The notes: generated from the sequence alone by a model not told the origin. A DNA stretch of 64,000 bases from Mycolicibacterium bacteremicum (GCF_943913955.1 NZ_CALUAE010000002.1:90210-154209), one strand, 5' to 3'. Shown: positions 27,072 through 35,507, numbered from the stretch's first letter. Numbers and translations: made by a program.

Positions 27072-28034
27072 CTAGATGCACGCCATCCCAGGCTGAGCGA
27101 TCATCAGCGCGACCACGAGGGCCGGCCCGAGCAGGGCCGCACCGGCCGCGGTGAGGAGACCTATGCGGGCCGTGAACCCGTTGGGCGGGAACAAGAGTCG
27201 CTCCACACGTTGGGTGACGGCCAGCCCAGCGGCGCTGAGCGCCGCGGCGGGTATCGCTGGTGTGAAGGTGGAGGTCGGAAGGCTGAGGGCCAGTAGTGCA
27301 TCGACGACGGCGTCCGGGCTGTGGCGTCGGGCGGCAACGTCATCTGCGCGCATCTCCAAGAGACGGGCGACGTCGTCGGCGCCCTGGGTGAACAACCGGA
27401 CCCGCGGGAACAGCCTGCTCAGCGCGCCGGTGACGGCGAGAACCTGGTGGTGGCGTCCTCGTAGATGGGCACGCTCATGAGCGAGGACCGCAGCCAGCTG
27501 GGCGTCGTCGAGAGCGTCGAGGGCGGCGCGGGTGATAACGATAGTGTGCGGGCGCCCAGCCAGGCAGTACACGCCGCGGCGGTCGCTATCGACGACGAAC
27601 GTGCCTCCGGGACCCGATGCGGTGCCCCCGGTGGCGATCCGGACTGCGCGACCGTGGTCGTGACTGCCCCGACGCATCCGATGAAGTGCCAGCGCAGCAC
27701 GAACGCCGAGCGTGACCACCGCAAGGGTGCTCGTCGCCGCCAGGGCTAGGACGCTGATCTGAAACAGGTGCCCGTACCCGCCGCGGGCGATCACCCCCAG
27801 ACCGGCCACGCATCCGCTCAACACCGGACCGATCCGACCCCAGGAGGCAACGGCTTGAGACACGAACAGTGCCACCGCGGCCACCACGGCCACCAGGACA
27901 CTTCCCATCACCGCCAGCCAGGCTCCAATGCCCAGTCGTGGTGCGGCACCGGCGCGGGTGACCCGCGACAACACCGCCGGTGCGAGCACCATCACAGACA
28001 GCGCGTAAGCGAGCAGGCACACGGCCATATTCAT
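27072..28034 (-). CDS. BlaR1/MecR1-type M56 family membrane metalloprotease
   Basis: This 320-residue membrane protein has several helices and an M56 zinc protease motif HERAH at 186-190 (VLAHERAHLRGRHH) on a cytosolic loop. Partner proteins of this class sense a signal and cleave the BlaI-type repressor. There is no extracellular penicillin-binding sensor domain, so the signal is not obviously a beta-lactam. It overlaps blaI by 4 bases. The signal may be metal stress, given the controlled gene (28,621), but that is inference. Confidence 0.85.
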   Translation of the reverse strand: MNMAVCLLAYALSVMVLAPAVLSRVTRAGAAPRLGIGAWLAVMGSVLVAVVAAVALFVSQAVASWGRIGPVLSGCVAGLGVIARGGYGHLFQISVLALAATSTLAVVTLGVRAALALHRMRRGSHDHGRAVRIATGGTASGPGGTFVVDSDRRGVYCLAGRPHTIVITRAALDALDDAQLAAVLAHERAHLRGRHHQVLAVTGALSRLFPRVRLFTQGADDVARLLEMRADDVAARRHSPDAVVDALLALSLPTSTFTPAIPAAALSAAGLAVTQRVERLLFPPNGFTARIGLLTAAGAALLGPALVVALMIAQPGMACI

Positions 28035-28414
28035 CGCTCGGTGGCCCCTCGGCTGCGGCGTCGGAGCACGTCTTCGAGGCCGGCGAGTTCGTCGGGGCTC
28101 ATCTCCTCCACAAAGTGCGCCAAGATCGCGTTGGTGTGCCTTTCGCCGTCACTCAGGGCTTCGCGCATCAGTCCAGCGATGTGCTCGGCATGGCTCAACG
28201 CGGTGCGGTAGCGAAAGGCCTTGCCCTCGCGTTCCCGACGTAGATGTCCTTTGCGGTACAGGTTCTCCATCGTCGACAACACGGTCGTATAGGCGATCTC
28301 CCGGTCAACCCGCAGTTGATCCACCACCTCCCGGACCGTGCCCTGCCCGTCGGTGGCCCAGAGCTGGGCCATCACCACGGTCTCCAGTTCCCCGAACACC
28401 CGCACAGGTACCAC
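28031..28414 (-). CDS. blaI: BlaI/MecI/CopY-family repressor
   Basis: This 127-residue winged-helix protein has GELETVVMAQLWATDGQGTV, TTVLSTMENLYRKGHLRRER and GKAFRYRTALSHAEH, diagnostic for BlaI. It dimerises on palindromes containing TACTA..TAGTA. A 32-bp perfect palindrome lies 90 bp upstream of its start, and a second site precedes the MPT63-like gene, so it probably represses both itself with its protease and that secreted protein. The GTG at 28414 is used here, but GTG at 28405 is possible. Confidence 0.88.
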   Translation of the reverse strand: MVPVRVFGELETVVMAQLWATDGQGTVREVVDQLRVDREIAYTTVLSTMENLYRKGHLRREREGKAFRYRTALSHAEHIAGLMREALSDGERHTNAILAHFVEEMSPDELAGLEDVLRRRSRGATER

Positions 28415-28503
28415 CCACTCCGTTCACCGCGCCATGCACGGTTCTCGCCGCGTCCAGGGCGACCCCGGTCGCGGCCCCGTCAACCGGCGTACAGACCCGC
28501 CTC

Positions 28504-28535
28504 AAAGTACTATCTCGGTACCGAGATAGTACTTT
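28504..28535. promoter_or_regulatory. BlaI operator 1, 32-bp perfect palindrome
   Basis: Each arm reads AAAGTACTATCTCGGT and its exact complement follows. It contains the BlaI half sites ACTAT and ATAGT and lies upstream of blaI. Confidence 0.85.
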
Positions 28536-28620
28536 GTGCACCTGGGAACGGACCCGATCCACCTTCGCCATCGGACGGCCCGTCACAACGGTGAAGCCAC
28601 TAAGGGCGATCAGCGCTTTC

Positions 28621-29172
28621 CTACATCTCTCCCGCACAGCACGGGCACGGTTCCTTCATGTCGGCGCAGCACGCGCAATCCTTCATCGGCATCGCCATCA
28701 TGGACTCGCTGCAACACCACATCAGCGGCTTCGCGCCGCCACCGGTGTAGGTGACCGCCATCGGATCACCACCGGTGACGTCGAAATAGATCTTGCCCGT
28801 CGCAGTCTGGCCTTGGGCCAACGTGGCCGCGGAAATGCCCTGCGGACTCGCCACCTGCCAGAGCACCGCGTACCTGCCGCCGTCAGATGTTGCGCCGAAG
28901 TTGGGAATCACCGGTATCGAGGCCCCCGACTTCGCCGTCACCGTCGCGGTCGCCTCCCACAGCTGTCCGGCCACCGGATATCCCGGCGCCGGGTCGACGC
29001 TCTTCTTCAAATCAGTCACCGACCAGTCCTGCACGCCACCGCCATCGGTCACCTGCTGATGGGATCCAAAGCGATGCCCGCAATCGTCGGCAGCCAACGC
29101 CACCCCAGTAGAACCCACCCCCACCATGGCCGCCATCGCCACCACTACCGCCGCCAGGTAGAACCTGCGCAC
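28621..29172 (-). CDS. MPT63-like (DUF1942) secreted protein with Cys/Met-rich metal-binding tail
   Basis: This 183-residue protein has a signal peptide (VRRFYLAAVVVAMAAMVGVG, cleavage after ALA) and a DUF1942/MPT63 beta-sandwich, shown by QDWSVTDLKKSVD, GYPVAGQLWEATATV and LAQGQTATGKIYFDVTG. MPT63 itself is a small secreted mycobacterial antigen of unknown role. Here the fold is followed by a ~33-residue tail with eight Cys and seven Met (CCSESMMAMPMKDC, ACCADM, PCPCCAGEM). This suggests soft-metal binding (Cu, Ag, Hg or As) outside the cell. I chose GTG at 29172 because GAAGGAG precedes it. It is under a BlaI-type operator. Confidence 0.82.
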   Translation of the reverse strand: MRRFYLAAVVVAMAAMVGVGSTGVALAADDCGHRFGSHQQVTDGGGVQDWSVTDLKKSVDPAPGYPVAGQLWEATATVTAKSGASIPVIPNFGATSDGGRYAVLWQVASPQGISAATLAQGQTATGKIYFDVTGGDPMAVTYTGGGAKPLMWCCSESMMAMPMKDCACCADMKEPCPCCAGEM

Positions 29173-29213
29173 ACCTGCTCCTTCTCGTCGAGCTCCGGTC
29201 ACGAACCGCACGG

Positions 29214-29245
29214 CATCTACTATGTCCGTACCGAGATAGTAGATG
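29214..29245. promoter_or_regulatory. BlaI operator 2 upstream of the MPT63-like gene
   Basis: Perfect 10-bp arms CATCTACTAT and ATAGTAGATG flank a 12-bp centre that shares GTACCGAG with operator 1. The total length is 32 bp, the same as operator 1. Confidence 0.82.
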
Positions 29246-29456
29246 ATGCGAGACGTCGCGCATCACGCCCCCGCTTGGGGCTAATGAAGGGGTTACACCA
29301 TCGTTGGATTGAAGAGCGATTGCCGCGGAATCGACGACGCACCACTCGTAGACAACCGCTTGCCCACAACAGAACTCACGTCGATGCGCGATGAGGAATC
29401 GCCATCACCGTATCGCGGTCCTCAAAGCGATCAACTGAGACCGTTATCATCGTCTT

Positions 29457-30239
29457 GTGGCGATGAATGGCTCTGGCGATGATCGTGCTGCTGGGCCGCG
29501 TTGGGGTGGGGCGGCAATGCTGCGCCCGGGGGTGTTGGCCTTCAGCGGATCGATCGGCAGCACCGATGCCCATGCCCACCACGCCGTGCAGGTCATGACG
29601 GCCACAACGGCATTGACGGTGCGCGATGACCATGGCACCCGGTATCGCGGCTCGAAGGTGGTCGTGCCCGCCGACGCCGAGCATCGGATCGAGGTCGGTG
29701 CGCAGGAGGGCGCGGTGGTGTTCGTGGAGCCGGAGTCCGCGCCGGGACGGGCCGCGCACCTGCGGGCGGTGCGCTGCGGGTGGGCGCTCACCCCCACGCT
29801 CGCCTTCACCCGGCGACGCCCGCTTGCCGTCGTGGTTGATGAGCTGGTCGCACACCTGGAGCCGGCCGCGGCCTCACATGGTGACGTTGCGCCGCGTCAC
29901 CCGGCGGTCGATGACGCGTTGCGGCTGCTGCCCGACATGGTGGCGGCCGGCCCGGTCGGCGGAACGGAACTGGCTGCGCGGGTGGGGATTTCGGCGAGCC
30001 GGTTGACGCATCTGTTCACCGAGCAGGTCGGGATTCCGCTGCGCCGGTATGTGTTGTGGTTACGGCTGCGGATCGCGATTACCCGGGTGCAGGCCGGGGA
30101 TGACCTCACCGGCGCCGCCCATGGTGCGGGGTTCGCCGACAGCGCGCATCTGAGTCGCACCACCCGCGAGATGTTCGGCTTGGCGCCTTCGGTGCTGAGC
30201 CGGCATGTGTCGTGGGACCTCGACGAGGGCAGCGGGTAG
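29457..30239 (+). CDS. AraC-family transcriptional regulator
   Basis: This 260-residue protein has an N-terminal cupin-like sensing part (HAHHAVQVMTATTALTVRDD) and a C-terminal double helix-turn-helix at about 165-250 (ELAARVGISASRLTHLFTEQ; GFADSAHLSRTTREMFG). A TATCAT -10 box lies 6 nt before the GTG at 29457, suggesting a leaderless mRNA. The next gene, 47 bp downstream on the same strand, encodes a fatty-acid-hydroxylase-like protein, so the pair probably forms an operon. The inducer is unknown. Confidence 0.85.
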   Translation: MAMNGSGDDRAAGPRWGGAAMLRPGVLAFSGSIGSTDAHAHHAVQVMTATTALTVRDDHGTRYRGSKVVVPADAEHRIEVGAQEGAVVFVEPESAPGRAAHLRAVRCGWALTPTLAFTRRRPLAVVVDELVAHLEPAAASHGDVAPRHPAVDDALRLLPDMVAAGPVGGTELAARVGISASRLTHLFTEQVGIPLRRYVLWLRLRIAITRVQAGDDLTGAAHGAGFADSAHLSRTTREMFGLAPSVLSRHVSWDLDEGSG

Positions 30240-30286
30240 CCGAAACGTTCAAGCCCCACACTGGGCAGGGCGCCGACCATCAACGC

Positions 30287-31252
30287 ATGAGCGCGACTTC
30301 CTCGACATCGACCCGCACCCCGATTCGGATGGTGGCCCGCTACGGGTACGTGCCGTTCATGCTGATCGGCCTCAATGGCGTCGGCATCGCACTGGCCTCC
30401 TCCGGAGCGCCGAAAATCTGGTTGCTCGTGGTGTTGGCGGTCGCGATCGTGACGGCGTTCCTGGTCGAGCGAATCATTCCCTATGACTCCGAGTGGAACC
30501 ACGACCGCGCCGACAGCACCCGTGACCGCATTCATGTCGTGGTCAACGAAACCCTCATCCTGGCCAGCGTCGCCGCCATCCCGCTCCTGGCGGCGATCGT
30601 TCCCGCTCCGCAGCTGTGGCCGCAGCACTGGCCGTTCGTCGCGCAGGTCCTCACCGCGATTCTGGTCGCCGACGTCGGCATTACCGTCGTGCACCTGGCC
30701 AGCCACAAGATCGGCTTACTGTGGCGCTTCCACGCCGTGCATCACAGCATCACCCGCTTCTACGGCCTTAACGGCCTGATGAAACACCCCCTGCACCAAA
30801 CCGTCGAGATGGCCGCTGGCGTCGCCCCGCTGATCCTGATCGGCCTGCCGGTCAACGTCGCCTCAGCGTTGGCGCTGGCGGTTGCCATTCAGCTGCTGTT
30901 GCAGCACTCCAACGCCGACTACCGCATCGGCCCCGCCAAGTACGTGCTTGCCCTTAATGAAGGCCATCGCTTCCATCACCTCAAATGGGCGGGCATCGGC
31001 GATGTCAACTTCGGCCTGTTCACTTTGATCTGGGATCACCTGATGCGCACCTACTCCTATGACCCGGCTCGCCGCTTCGACTCCACCCAGCTCGGCATGG
31101 CCGCCAAACCCGACTACCCCAGCGACTACCTGCACCAGATGATCTATCCGTTCACCCGCGGCGGGGGTTGCGCGCTGAAGTCCACGACCGCGACGCCGAA
31201 CGGTGATGCGCAGACATCGGCCTCCGACCCGGCCTTAAAGTATCGCTGCTGA
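30287..31252 (+). CDS. Fatty acid hydroxylase / sterol desaturase superfamily membrane protein
   Basis: This 321-residue membrane protein carries the eight-His di-iron signature in three clusters: HLASH (VVHLASHKIG), HAVHH (FHAVHHSITRFYGL) and HRFHH (NEGHRFHHLKW). About five membrane helices surround these. Family members hydroxylate or desaturate lipids using O2. The ATG at 30287 gives MSATSSTSTRTP and excludes an unlikely polar extension. It follows the AraC gene and precedes the cadmium-type module. Its role in an otherwise metal-resistance island is unclear, possibly membrane modification. Confidence 0.8.
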   Translation: MSATSSTSTRTPIRMVARYGYVPFMLIGLNGVGIALASSGAPKIWLLVVLAVAIVTAFLVERIIPYDSEWNHDRADSTRDRIHVVVNETLILASVAAIPLLAAIVPAPQLWPQHWPFVAQVLTAILVADVGITVVHLASHKIGLLWRFHAVHHSITRFYGLNGLMKHPLHQTVEMAAGVAPLILIGLPVNVASALALAVAIQLLLQHSNADYRIGPAKYVLALNEGHRFHHLKWAGIGDVNFGLFTLIWDHLMRTYSYDPARRFDSTQLGMAAKPDYPSDYLHQMIYPFTRGGGCALKSTTATPNGDAQTSASDPALKYRC

Positions 31253-31269
31253 CAGGTTATCATCGATGC

Positions 31270-31677
31270 ATGACGATGAATAAGGCGGATGGTTGCCTCG
31301 CCGACACGACGTCGGGGGAATCGAATCTCGATGCCGCGGTGGCGCTGTTTCACAGTCTGTCCGACTCGGCCCGGTTGGCGATCGTGCGTCGTCTGGCCGA
31401 CGGGGAGGCCCGCGTGGTCGACCTGATCGGGGAGCTGGGTCTGGCGCAGTCCACGGTGTCGGCGCATGTGGCGTGTCTGCGGGACTGCGGGCTGGTGACC
31501 GGTCGTCCCGAAGGTCGGCAGGTGTTCTACTCGCTGACCCGCCCCGAGCTGCTCGACCTGCTGGCCGCGGCCGAGACGCTGTTGGCCGCCACCGGCAATG
31601 CCGTCGCCTTGTGTCCCAACTACGGAAACCGTTCGCGCACCGACGCGACGACTGATGCCCAGGAGACTGACCGATGA
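31270..31677 (+). CDS. cmtR: CmtR-like ArsR-family cadmium/lead sensor
   Basis: This 135-residue winged helix has the CmtR-type metal ligands: a CxxxC in the recognition helix (VSAHVACLRDCGLV) and a third Cys near the C-terminus (VALCPNYGN). It lacks the CxCD of arsenic sensors. CmtR from M. tuberculosis binds Cd(II)/Pb(II) through the same three Cys and controls a P-type ATPase. A TATCAT -10 box lies 6 nt before the ATG, so the mRNA may be leaderless. It overlaps the ATPase start by 4 bases. Confidence 0.85.
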   Translation: MTMNKADGCLADTTSGESNLDAAVALFHSLSDSARLAIVRRLADGEARVVDLIGELGLAQSTVSAHVACLRDCGLVTGRPEGRQVFYSLTRPELLDLLAAAETLLAATGNAVALCPNYGNRSRTDATTDAQETDR

Positions 31678-33641
31678 GCGATGCGTGCGGCTGCGGCAAC
31701 GACGAACCCCGCAGCGCCGACGAGCAGGAACATGAGCCCGAACGGCTCTGGCAGATCAAGGAAATGCAGTTCGCCGCCCTCTCAGGGATTTTCCTGCTGG
31801 CGGGGGTGATTGCGGGATTCATGAACGCCGCTGAACCGGTGGTCCTCACGCTGCAAGCGGTGGCGTTGTTGGCCGGCGCCTACACCTTCGTGCCGTCCAC
31901 GCTGCGACGGCTGGCCAAGGGCAAGATCGGGGTGGGCACGCTGATGACCGTCGCCGCGGTGGGTGCGGTGATCCTCGGCGAGGTCGGTGAGGCCGCGATG
32001 CTGGCCTTCCTGTTCTCCATCAGCGAGGGACTCGAGGAGTACTCGCTGGCGCGCACGCGCCGCGGTCTGCGTGCGCTGTTGTCACTGGTGCCTGATGAGG
32101 CCACGGTGCTGCGTGACGGCGCCGAAATAACTGTTGCGCCTGCCGATTTGCGGATCGGTGACCGGATGCTGGTCAAGCCCGGTGAACGGGTCGCGACCGA
32201 CGGCATCGTCCGCCAGGGCCGCACCGCACTCGATGTCTCGGCCATCACCGGGGAGTCGGTGCCCGTCGAAGCCGGGCCAGGTGATGAGGTGTTCGCCGGG
32301 TCGATCAACGGCACCGGGGTGCTGGAGGTGGAGGTCAGTACCACCGCCGAGGACAACTCGCTGGCCCGCATTGTGCGCATCGTGGAGGCCGAGCAGTCCC
32401 GCAAAGGTGCCTCGCAGCGCCTGGCTGATCGCATCGCCAAACCGCTGGTGCCCGGAATCATGATTGCCGCGGCGCTGATCGCGGGGATCGGCAGCCTGCT
32501 CGGTGATCCGACCTTATGGATTGAGCGCGCCCTGGTGGTGCTGGTCGCTGCCTCACCGTGCGCGTTGGCGATCTCGGTGCCGGTGACCGTGGTGGCCGCC
32601 ATCGGCGCCGCCAGCAAGCTGGGCGCCTTGGTCAAAGGCGGTGCGGCGCTGGAGGGGTTGGGCAAGATCCGCGGCGTCGCCCTGGACAAGACCGGCACGC
32701 TGACCGCGAACCGGCCCACCGTCATCGAGGTGGCCGCCAGCAGCGGCGCCACCCGCGAGCAGGTACTGGGTGTGGCCGCGGCGCTGGAGGCGCGCAGCGA
32801 ACACCCACTGGCCGCGGCGATCCTCGCCGCCACCCCCGCCGTTATCCCCGCGACTGACGTCGAAGCCGTCACCGGTGCCGGGCTCACCGGACGCCGCGAT
32901 GGGCGCACCATCCGGCTGGGTCGACCGGGCTGGCTGGAGCCCGGGCCGCTGGCCGGTGACGTCGCGCGGATGCAGCAGGCCGGCGCCACTGCGGTCCTCG
33001 TCGAAGACGACGGGCAGCTGATCGGCGCGATCGCGGTGCGCGATGAACTGCGGCCCGAGGCCGCCGAAGTGGTCGCCCAACTGCGCCGCGACGGCTATCA
33101 CGTGGCGATGCTCACCGGCGACAATCACGCCACCGCCGTCGCATTGGCCCACGATGTCGGGATCGAGGCCGTGCACGCCGAGCTACGTCCCGAAGACAAA
33201 GCCCGACTGATCGAACAGCTACGCGCCCAGCGTCCCACGGCGATGGTCGGCGATGGCGTCAACGACGCTCCCGCGCTGGCGACCGCCGACCTGGGTATCG
33301 CGATGGGTGCGATGGGCACCGACGTGGCCATCGAGACCGCCGATGTCGCGTTGATGGGTGAAGACCTGCGCCACCTGCCTCAAGCGTTCCGCCACGCACG
33401 GCGGGCCCGGCGGATCATGCTGCAAAACGTCGCCCTGTCTTTGGGTCTGATTATCGCGCTGGTGCCGCTGGCACTGTTCGGTGTACTTGGTCTGGCCGCC
33501 GTGGTGCTCGTCCATGAACTCGCCGAGATTGTGGTCATCGCCAACGGAGTACGGGCCGGGCGCACCACACCGCTGGCCCCCGCGCCGGTCGATCCGGCCG
33601 CCAGTCCCACCAGCACAGCACCGGTAGGCGCGCCGTCATGA
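31674..33641 (+). CDS. P1B-type heavy-metal efflux ATPase (CtpG-like)
   Basis: This 655-residue pump has a short Cys-containing N-terminus (MSDACGCGND), the membrane motif SPC at 294-296, the phosphorylation site DKTGT at 338-342, the HP dipeptide (SEHPLAAAI), GDGVNDAPAL and a late membrane motif HELAEIVVIANG. SPC with a His-Glu motif in the last helices is typical of P1B-4 ATPases such as CtpG/CtpD/CzcP, which export Cd, Zn or Co. Coupling to a CmtR-like sensor and to CadD supports cadmium. Confidence 0.92.
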   Translation: MSDACGCGNDEPRSADEQEHEPERLWQIKEMQFAALSGIFLLAGVIAGFMNAAEPVVLTLQAVALLAGAYTFVPSTLRRLAKGKIGVGTLMTVAAVGAVILGEVGEAAMLAFLFSISEGLEEYSLARTRRGLRALLSLVPDEATVLRDGAEITVAPADLRIGDRMLVKPGERVATDGIVRQGRTALDVSAITGESVPVEAGPGDEVFAGSINGTGVLEVEVSTTAEDNSLARIVRIVEAEQSRKGASQRLADRIAKPLVPGIMIAAALIAGIGSLLGDPTLWIERALVVLVAASPCALAISVPVTVVAAIGAASKLGALVKGGAALEGLGKIRGVALDKTGTLTANRPTVIEVAASSGATREQVLGVAAALEARSEHPLAAAILAATPAVIPATDVEAVTGAGLTGRRDGRTIRLGRPGWLEPGPLAGDVARMQQAGATAVLVEDDGQLIGAIAVRDELRPEAAEVVAQLRRDGYHVAMLTGDNHATAVALAHDVGIEAVHAELRPEDKARLIEQLRAQRPTAMVGDGVNDAPALATADLGIAMGAMGTDVAIETADVALMGEDLRHLPQAFRHARRARRIMLQNVALSLGLIIALVPLALFGVLGLAAVVLVHELAEIVVIANGVRAGRTTPLAPAPVDPAASPTSTAPVGAPS

Positions 33642-33712
33642 CCGCCGGCCACACCGGCGTTACAGCCGGTGGGCAGGCAAAAGCGGCTGCAGACATGGGG
33701 CCAGGGGCATGA
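33638..33712 (+). CDS. 24-residue coupling ORF between ATPase and cadD
   Basis: An ATG overlapping the ATPase stop opens a 24-codon frame (MTAGHTGVTAGGQAKAAADM, then GPGA) whose TGA overlaps the cadD ATG. Ribosomes could run through both junctions by termination-reinitiation. The peptide is Ala/Gly-rich with no recognised function. It may be only a translational linker or a remnant of a longer gene. Confidence 0.4.
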   Translation: MTAGHTGVTAGGQAKAAADMGPGA

Positions 33713-34308
33713 TCTTGTCCTCCGTCTTGCCCGCCATCGGCCTGTTCATCGTCACCAACATCGACGACATCATCGTGCTCTCGCTGTTCTTCGCCCGCGG
33801 CGCGGGACAACGGGGGACAACGGCGCGGATCACCGCGGGGCAATACCTGGGATTCGCCGGGATTCTGGGCGCGGCGGTGCTCGTGACGCTGGGCGCGGGC
33901 GCGTTCTTGCCCCCGGAGGTCATTCCGTACTTCGGGCTCATCCCCCTGGCCCTGGGACTGTGGGCGGCCTGGCAAGCGTGGCGGGGCAACGACGGCGATG
34001 ACGACGACGACGGCGTTGCGGGCAAGAACGTTGGTGTCTTGACCGTCGCTGCAGTCACTTTCGCCAATGGCGGAGACAACATCGGGGTCTACGTTCCGGT
34101 CTTTTTGAGCGTGGGACCGGCGGCCGTAGTGGCCTACTGCGTCGTCTTCCTCGCCCTCGTCGCGGTCCTCGTCCTCGCTGCTAAATTCGTCGCCACCCGC
34201 CGGCCCGTCGCCGAAGTCCTGGAACGCTGGGAACACGTCCTCTTCCCGATCGTGTTGATCGGTCTCGGCATTTTCATCCTGGTCCACGGTCTCGCCTTTG
34301 AGAACTAA
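33709..34308 (+). CDS. cadD: CadD-family cadmium resistance transporter
   Basis: This 199-residue membrane protein has the CadD motifs TNIDDIIVLSLFFA near the N-terminus and FANGGDNIGVYVPVF in the second half, plus an acidic loop (GDDDDDG) between the two three-helix halves. CadD proteins export or sequester Cd(II). It is the third gene of the cmtR-ATPase-cadD run and overlaps the next gene by 11 bases. Confidence 0.9.
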   Translation: MILSSVLPAIGLFIVTNIDDIIVLSLFFARGAGQRGTTARITAGQYLGFAGILGAAVLVTLGAGAFLPPEVIPYFGLIPLALGLWAAWQAWRGNDGDDDDDGVAGKNVGVLTVAAVTFANGGDNIGVYVPVFLSVGPAAVVAYCVVFLALVAVLVLAAKFVATRRPVAEVLERWEHVLFPIVLIGLGIFILVHGLAFEN

Positions 34309-34966
34309 GCAGCCAGAAACGTCGGCGGTGACATCGCCGTCCACAACGTGGCCGTCGCGAGGGTTTGTCAGGATCAGCGTCAGGCGATGTGTCGCCGTCG
34401 TCGCGGCCGTTGTCGCCGCGACAGGCCTGGTCACCGGCTGCACCACCGGCGAGGATGCCGTCGCCCAAGGCGGCACCTTCGACTTCGTCTCGCCCGGCGG
34501 CCAGACCGCGATCTTCTATGACCCACCCTCGACGCGGGGCACGATCGGCGATCTGAGCGGACCCGACTTGTTCACCGACACACCGATCCGGCTGTCGGAT
34601 TTCACCGGAAAAGTGGTTCTCATCAATGTGTGGGGCTCCTGGTGTGCGCCGTGTCGCACCGAAACTCCGGAGCTGGAAACGGTGTACACCGAATATCGCG
34701 ACCGGGGCGTGCAGTTCCTCGGCATCGACGTCCGCGACAACCGCGACACCGCACGCGATTTCGTGACCGACCGCAACGTGCAATATCCCTCCATCTTCGA
34801 CCCGTCGCTGCGCAGCCTCATCACCCTGGGACGCAATTATCCGACCAGCGTGGTGCCCACCACGATGGTCCTCGACCGCCAGCACAGAGTCGCGGCGGTG
34901 TACCTCATGGCACTGCTAGCCGAAGACCTACGACCACTACTAGACCGGCTGACCACCGAGCCCTGA
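34298..34966 (+). CDS. TlpA/ResA-like thiol-disulfide lipoprotein
   Basis: This 222-residue protein has a hydrophobic signal segment and lipobox LVTGC (Cys48), then a thioredoxin fold with WCAPC at 115-119 (NVWGSWCAPCRTETPE) and the cis-Pro region SVVPTTMVLD. It should act as an extracytoplasmic reductant that keeps thiols reduced under metal stress. The frame opens with TTG at 34298 inside the cadD end. A later start near GFVRISVRR would shorten the N-terminus. It converges on the CstR-type gene. Confidence 0.83.
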   Translation: MRTKQPETSAVTSPSTTWPSRGFVRISVRRCVAVVAAVVAATGLVTGCTTGEDAVAQGGTFDFVSPGGQTAIFYDPPSTRGTIGDLSGPDLFTDTPIRLSDFTGKVVLINVWGSWCAPCRTETPELETVYTEYRDRGVQFLGIDVRDNRDTARDFVTDRNVQYPSIFDPSLRSLITLGRNYPTSVVPTTMVLDRQHRVAAVYLMALLAEDLRPLLDRLTTEP

Positions 34967-34998
34967 CACACACCTCATGATTTCGTGCCCGGCGATGG

Positions 34999-35268
34999 TC
35001 AGGCGAGCGCGAGGAACAGCTTTTCCAGTTCCGCTTCGGTCATCGGCTTGTCGGCGCCCGACTGCTCGCCGGTGACGCATTCCCGCAACCCAGTGGCGAC
35101 AATTTTGAACCCCGCACGATCGAGTGCACGGGAAACGGCTGCTAACTGCGTCACCACGTCCTTGCATTCGCGCCCTTGTTCGATCATCGAGATCACACCG
35201 GCGAGTTGACCCTGCGCTCGGCGCAGTCGGTTCAGCACCGCGTCGATGGCTTCCTGGTCGCCGACCAT
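34999..35268 (-). CDS. cstR: CstR-type persulfide-sensing repressor (CsoR family)
   Basis: This 89-residue helical protein of the CsoR/RcnR family has RLRRAQGQLAGVISMIEQGR. It carries two key Cys at 35 (GRECKDVVTQL) and 64 (ATGLREC). Copper-sensing CsoR has His four residues before the second Cys, and here that position is Gly60. This two-Cys, no-His pattern is that of CstR, which reacts with persulfides. Four TACCCC..GGGGTA sites lie between it and a CstB-like gene, which fits that role. The ATG at 35268 has AGAGGAAAC upstream. Confidence 0.85.
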   Translation of the reverse strand: MVGDQEAIDAVLNRLRRAQGQLAGVISMIEQGRECKDVVTQLAAVSRALDRAGFKIVATGLRECVTGEQSGADKPMTEAELEKLFLALA

Positions 35269-35301
35269 AACGTTTCCTCTCGTTTGCCGCTCCAACGAGC
35301 T

Positions 35302-35507
35302 TACCCCAGGGGGTATGCAGCACTTCATCTCAACAGGCCGGCTCGCACCGCCATTCCCGCCCCCCACAACCTCAGGTCTACGCAGGCATCTCGGTGTGCA
35401 CAGACTTTCAAGACCTTGGCGGTATACCCATGGGGGTATAGTGGGTCACATTGAACCAATACCCCACTGGGTATGCTGACGCCGGGGAATAAATACCCCA
35501 GGGGGTA
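35302..35507. promoter_or_regulatory. Four CsoR/CstR-type operator palindromes
   Basis: Sites with pattern TACCCC-NN-GGGGTA occur at 35302-35315 (perfect), 35425-35438 (one mismatch), 35460-35473 (one mismatch) and 35494-35507 (perfect). They cover the divergent promoters of cstR and the cstB-like gene. Confidence 0.85.

Noticed and set aside
27960..29260. Classical beta-lactam resistance locus (BlaI/BlaR1)
   Set aside because: No beta-lactamase or penicillin-binding sensor domain is present. The controlled gene encodes an MPT63-like Cys/Met-rich protein.
34999..35268. Copper sensor CsoR
   Set aside because: The Cu(I)-binding His is Gly60, and the divergent gene is a persulfide dioxygenase, favouring CstR.
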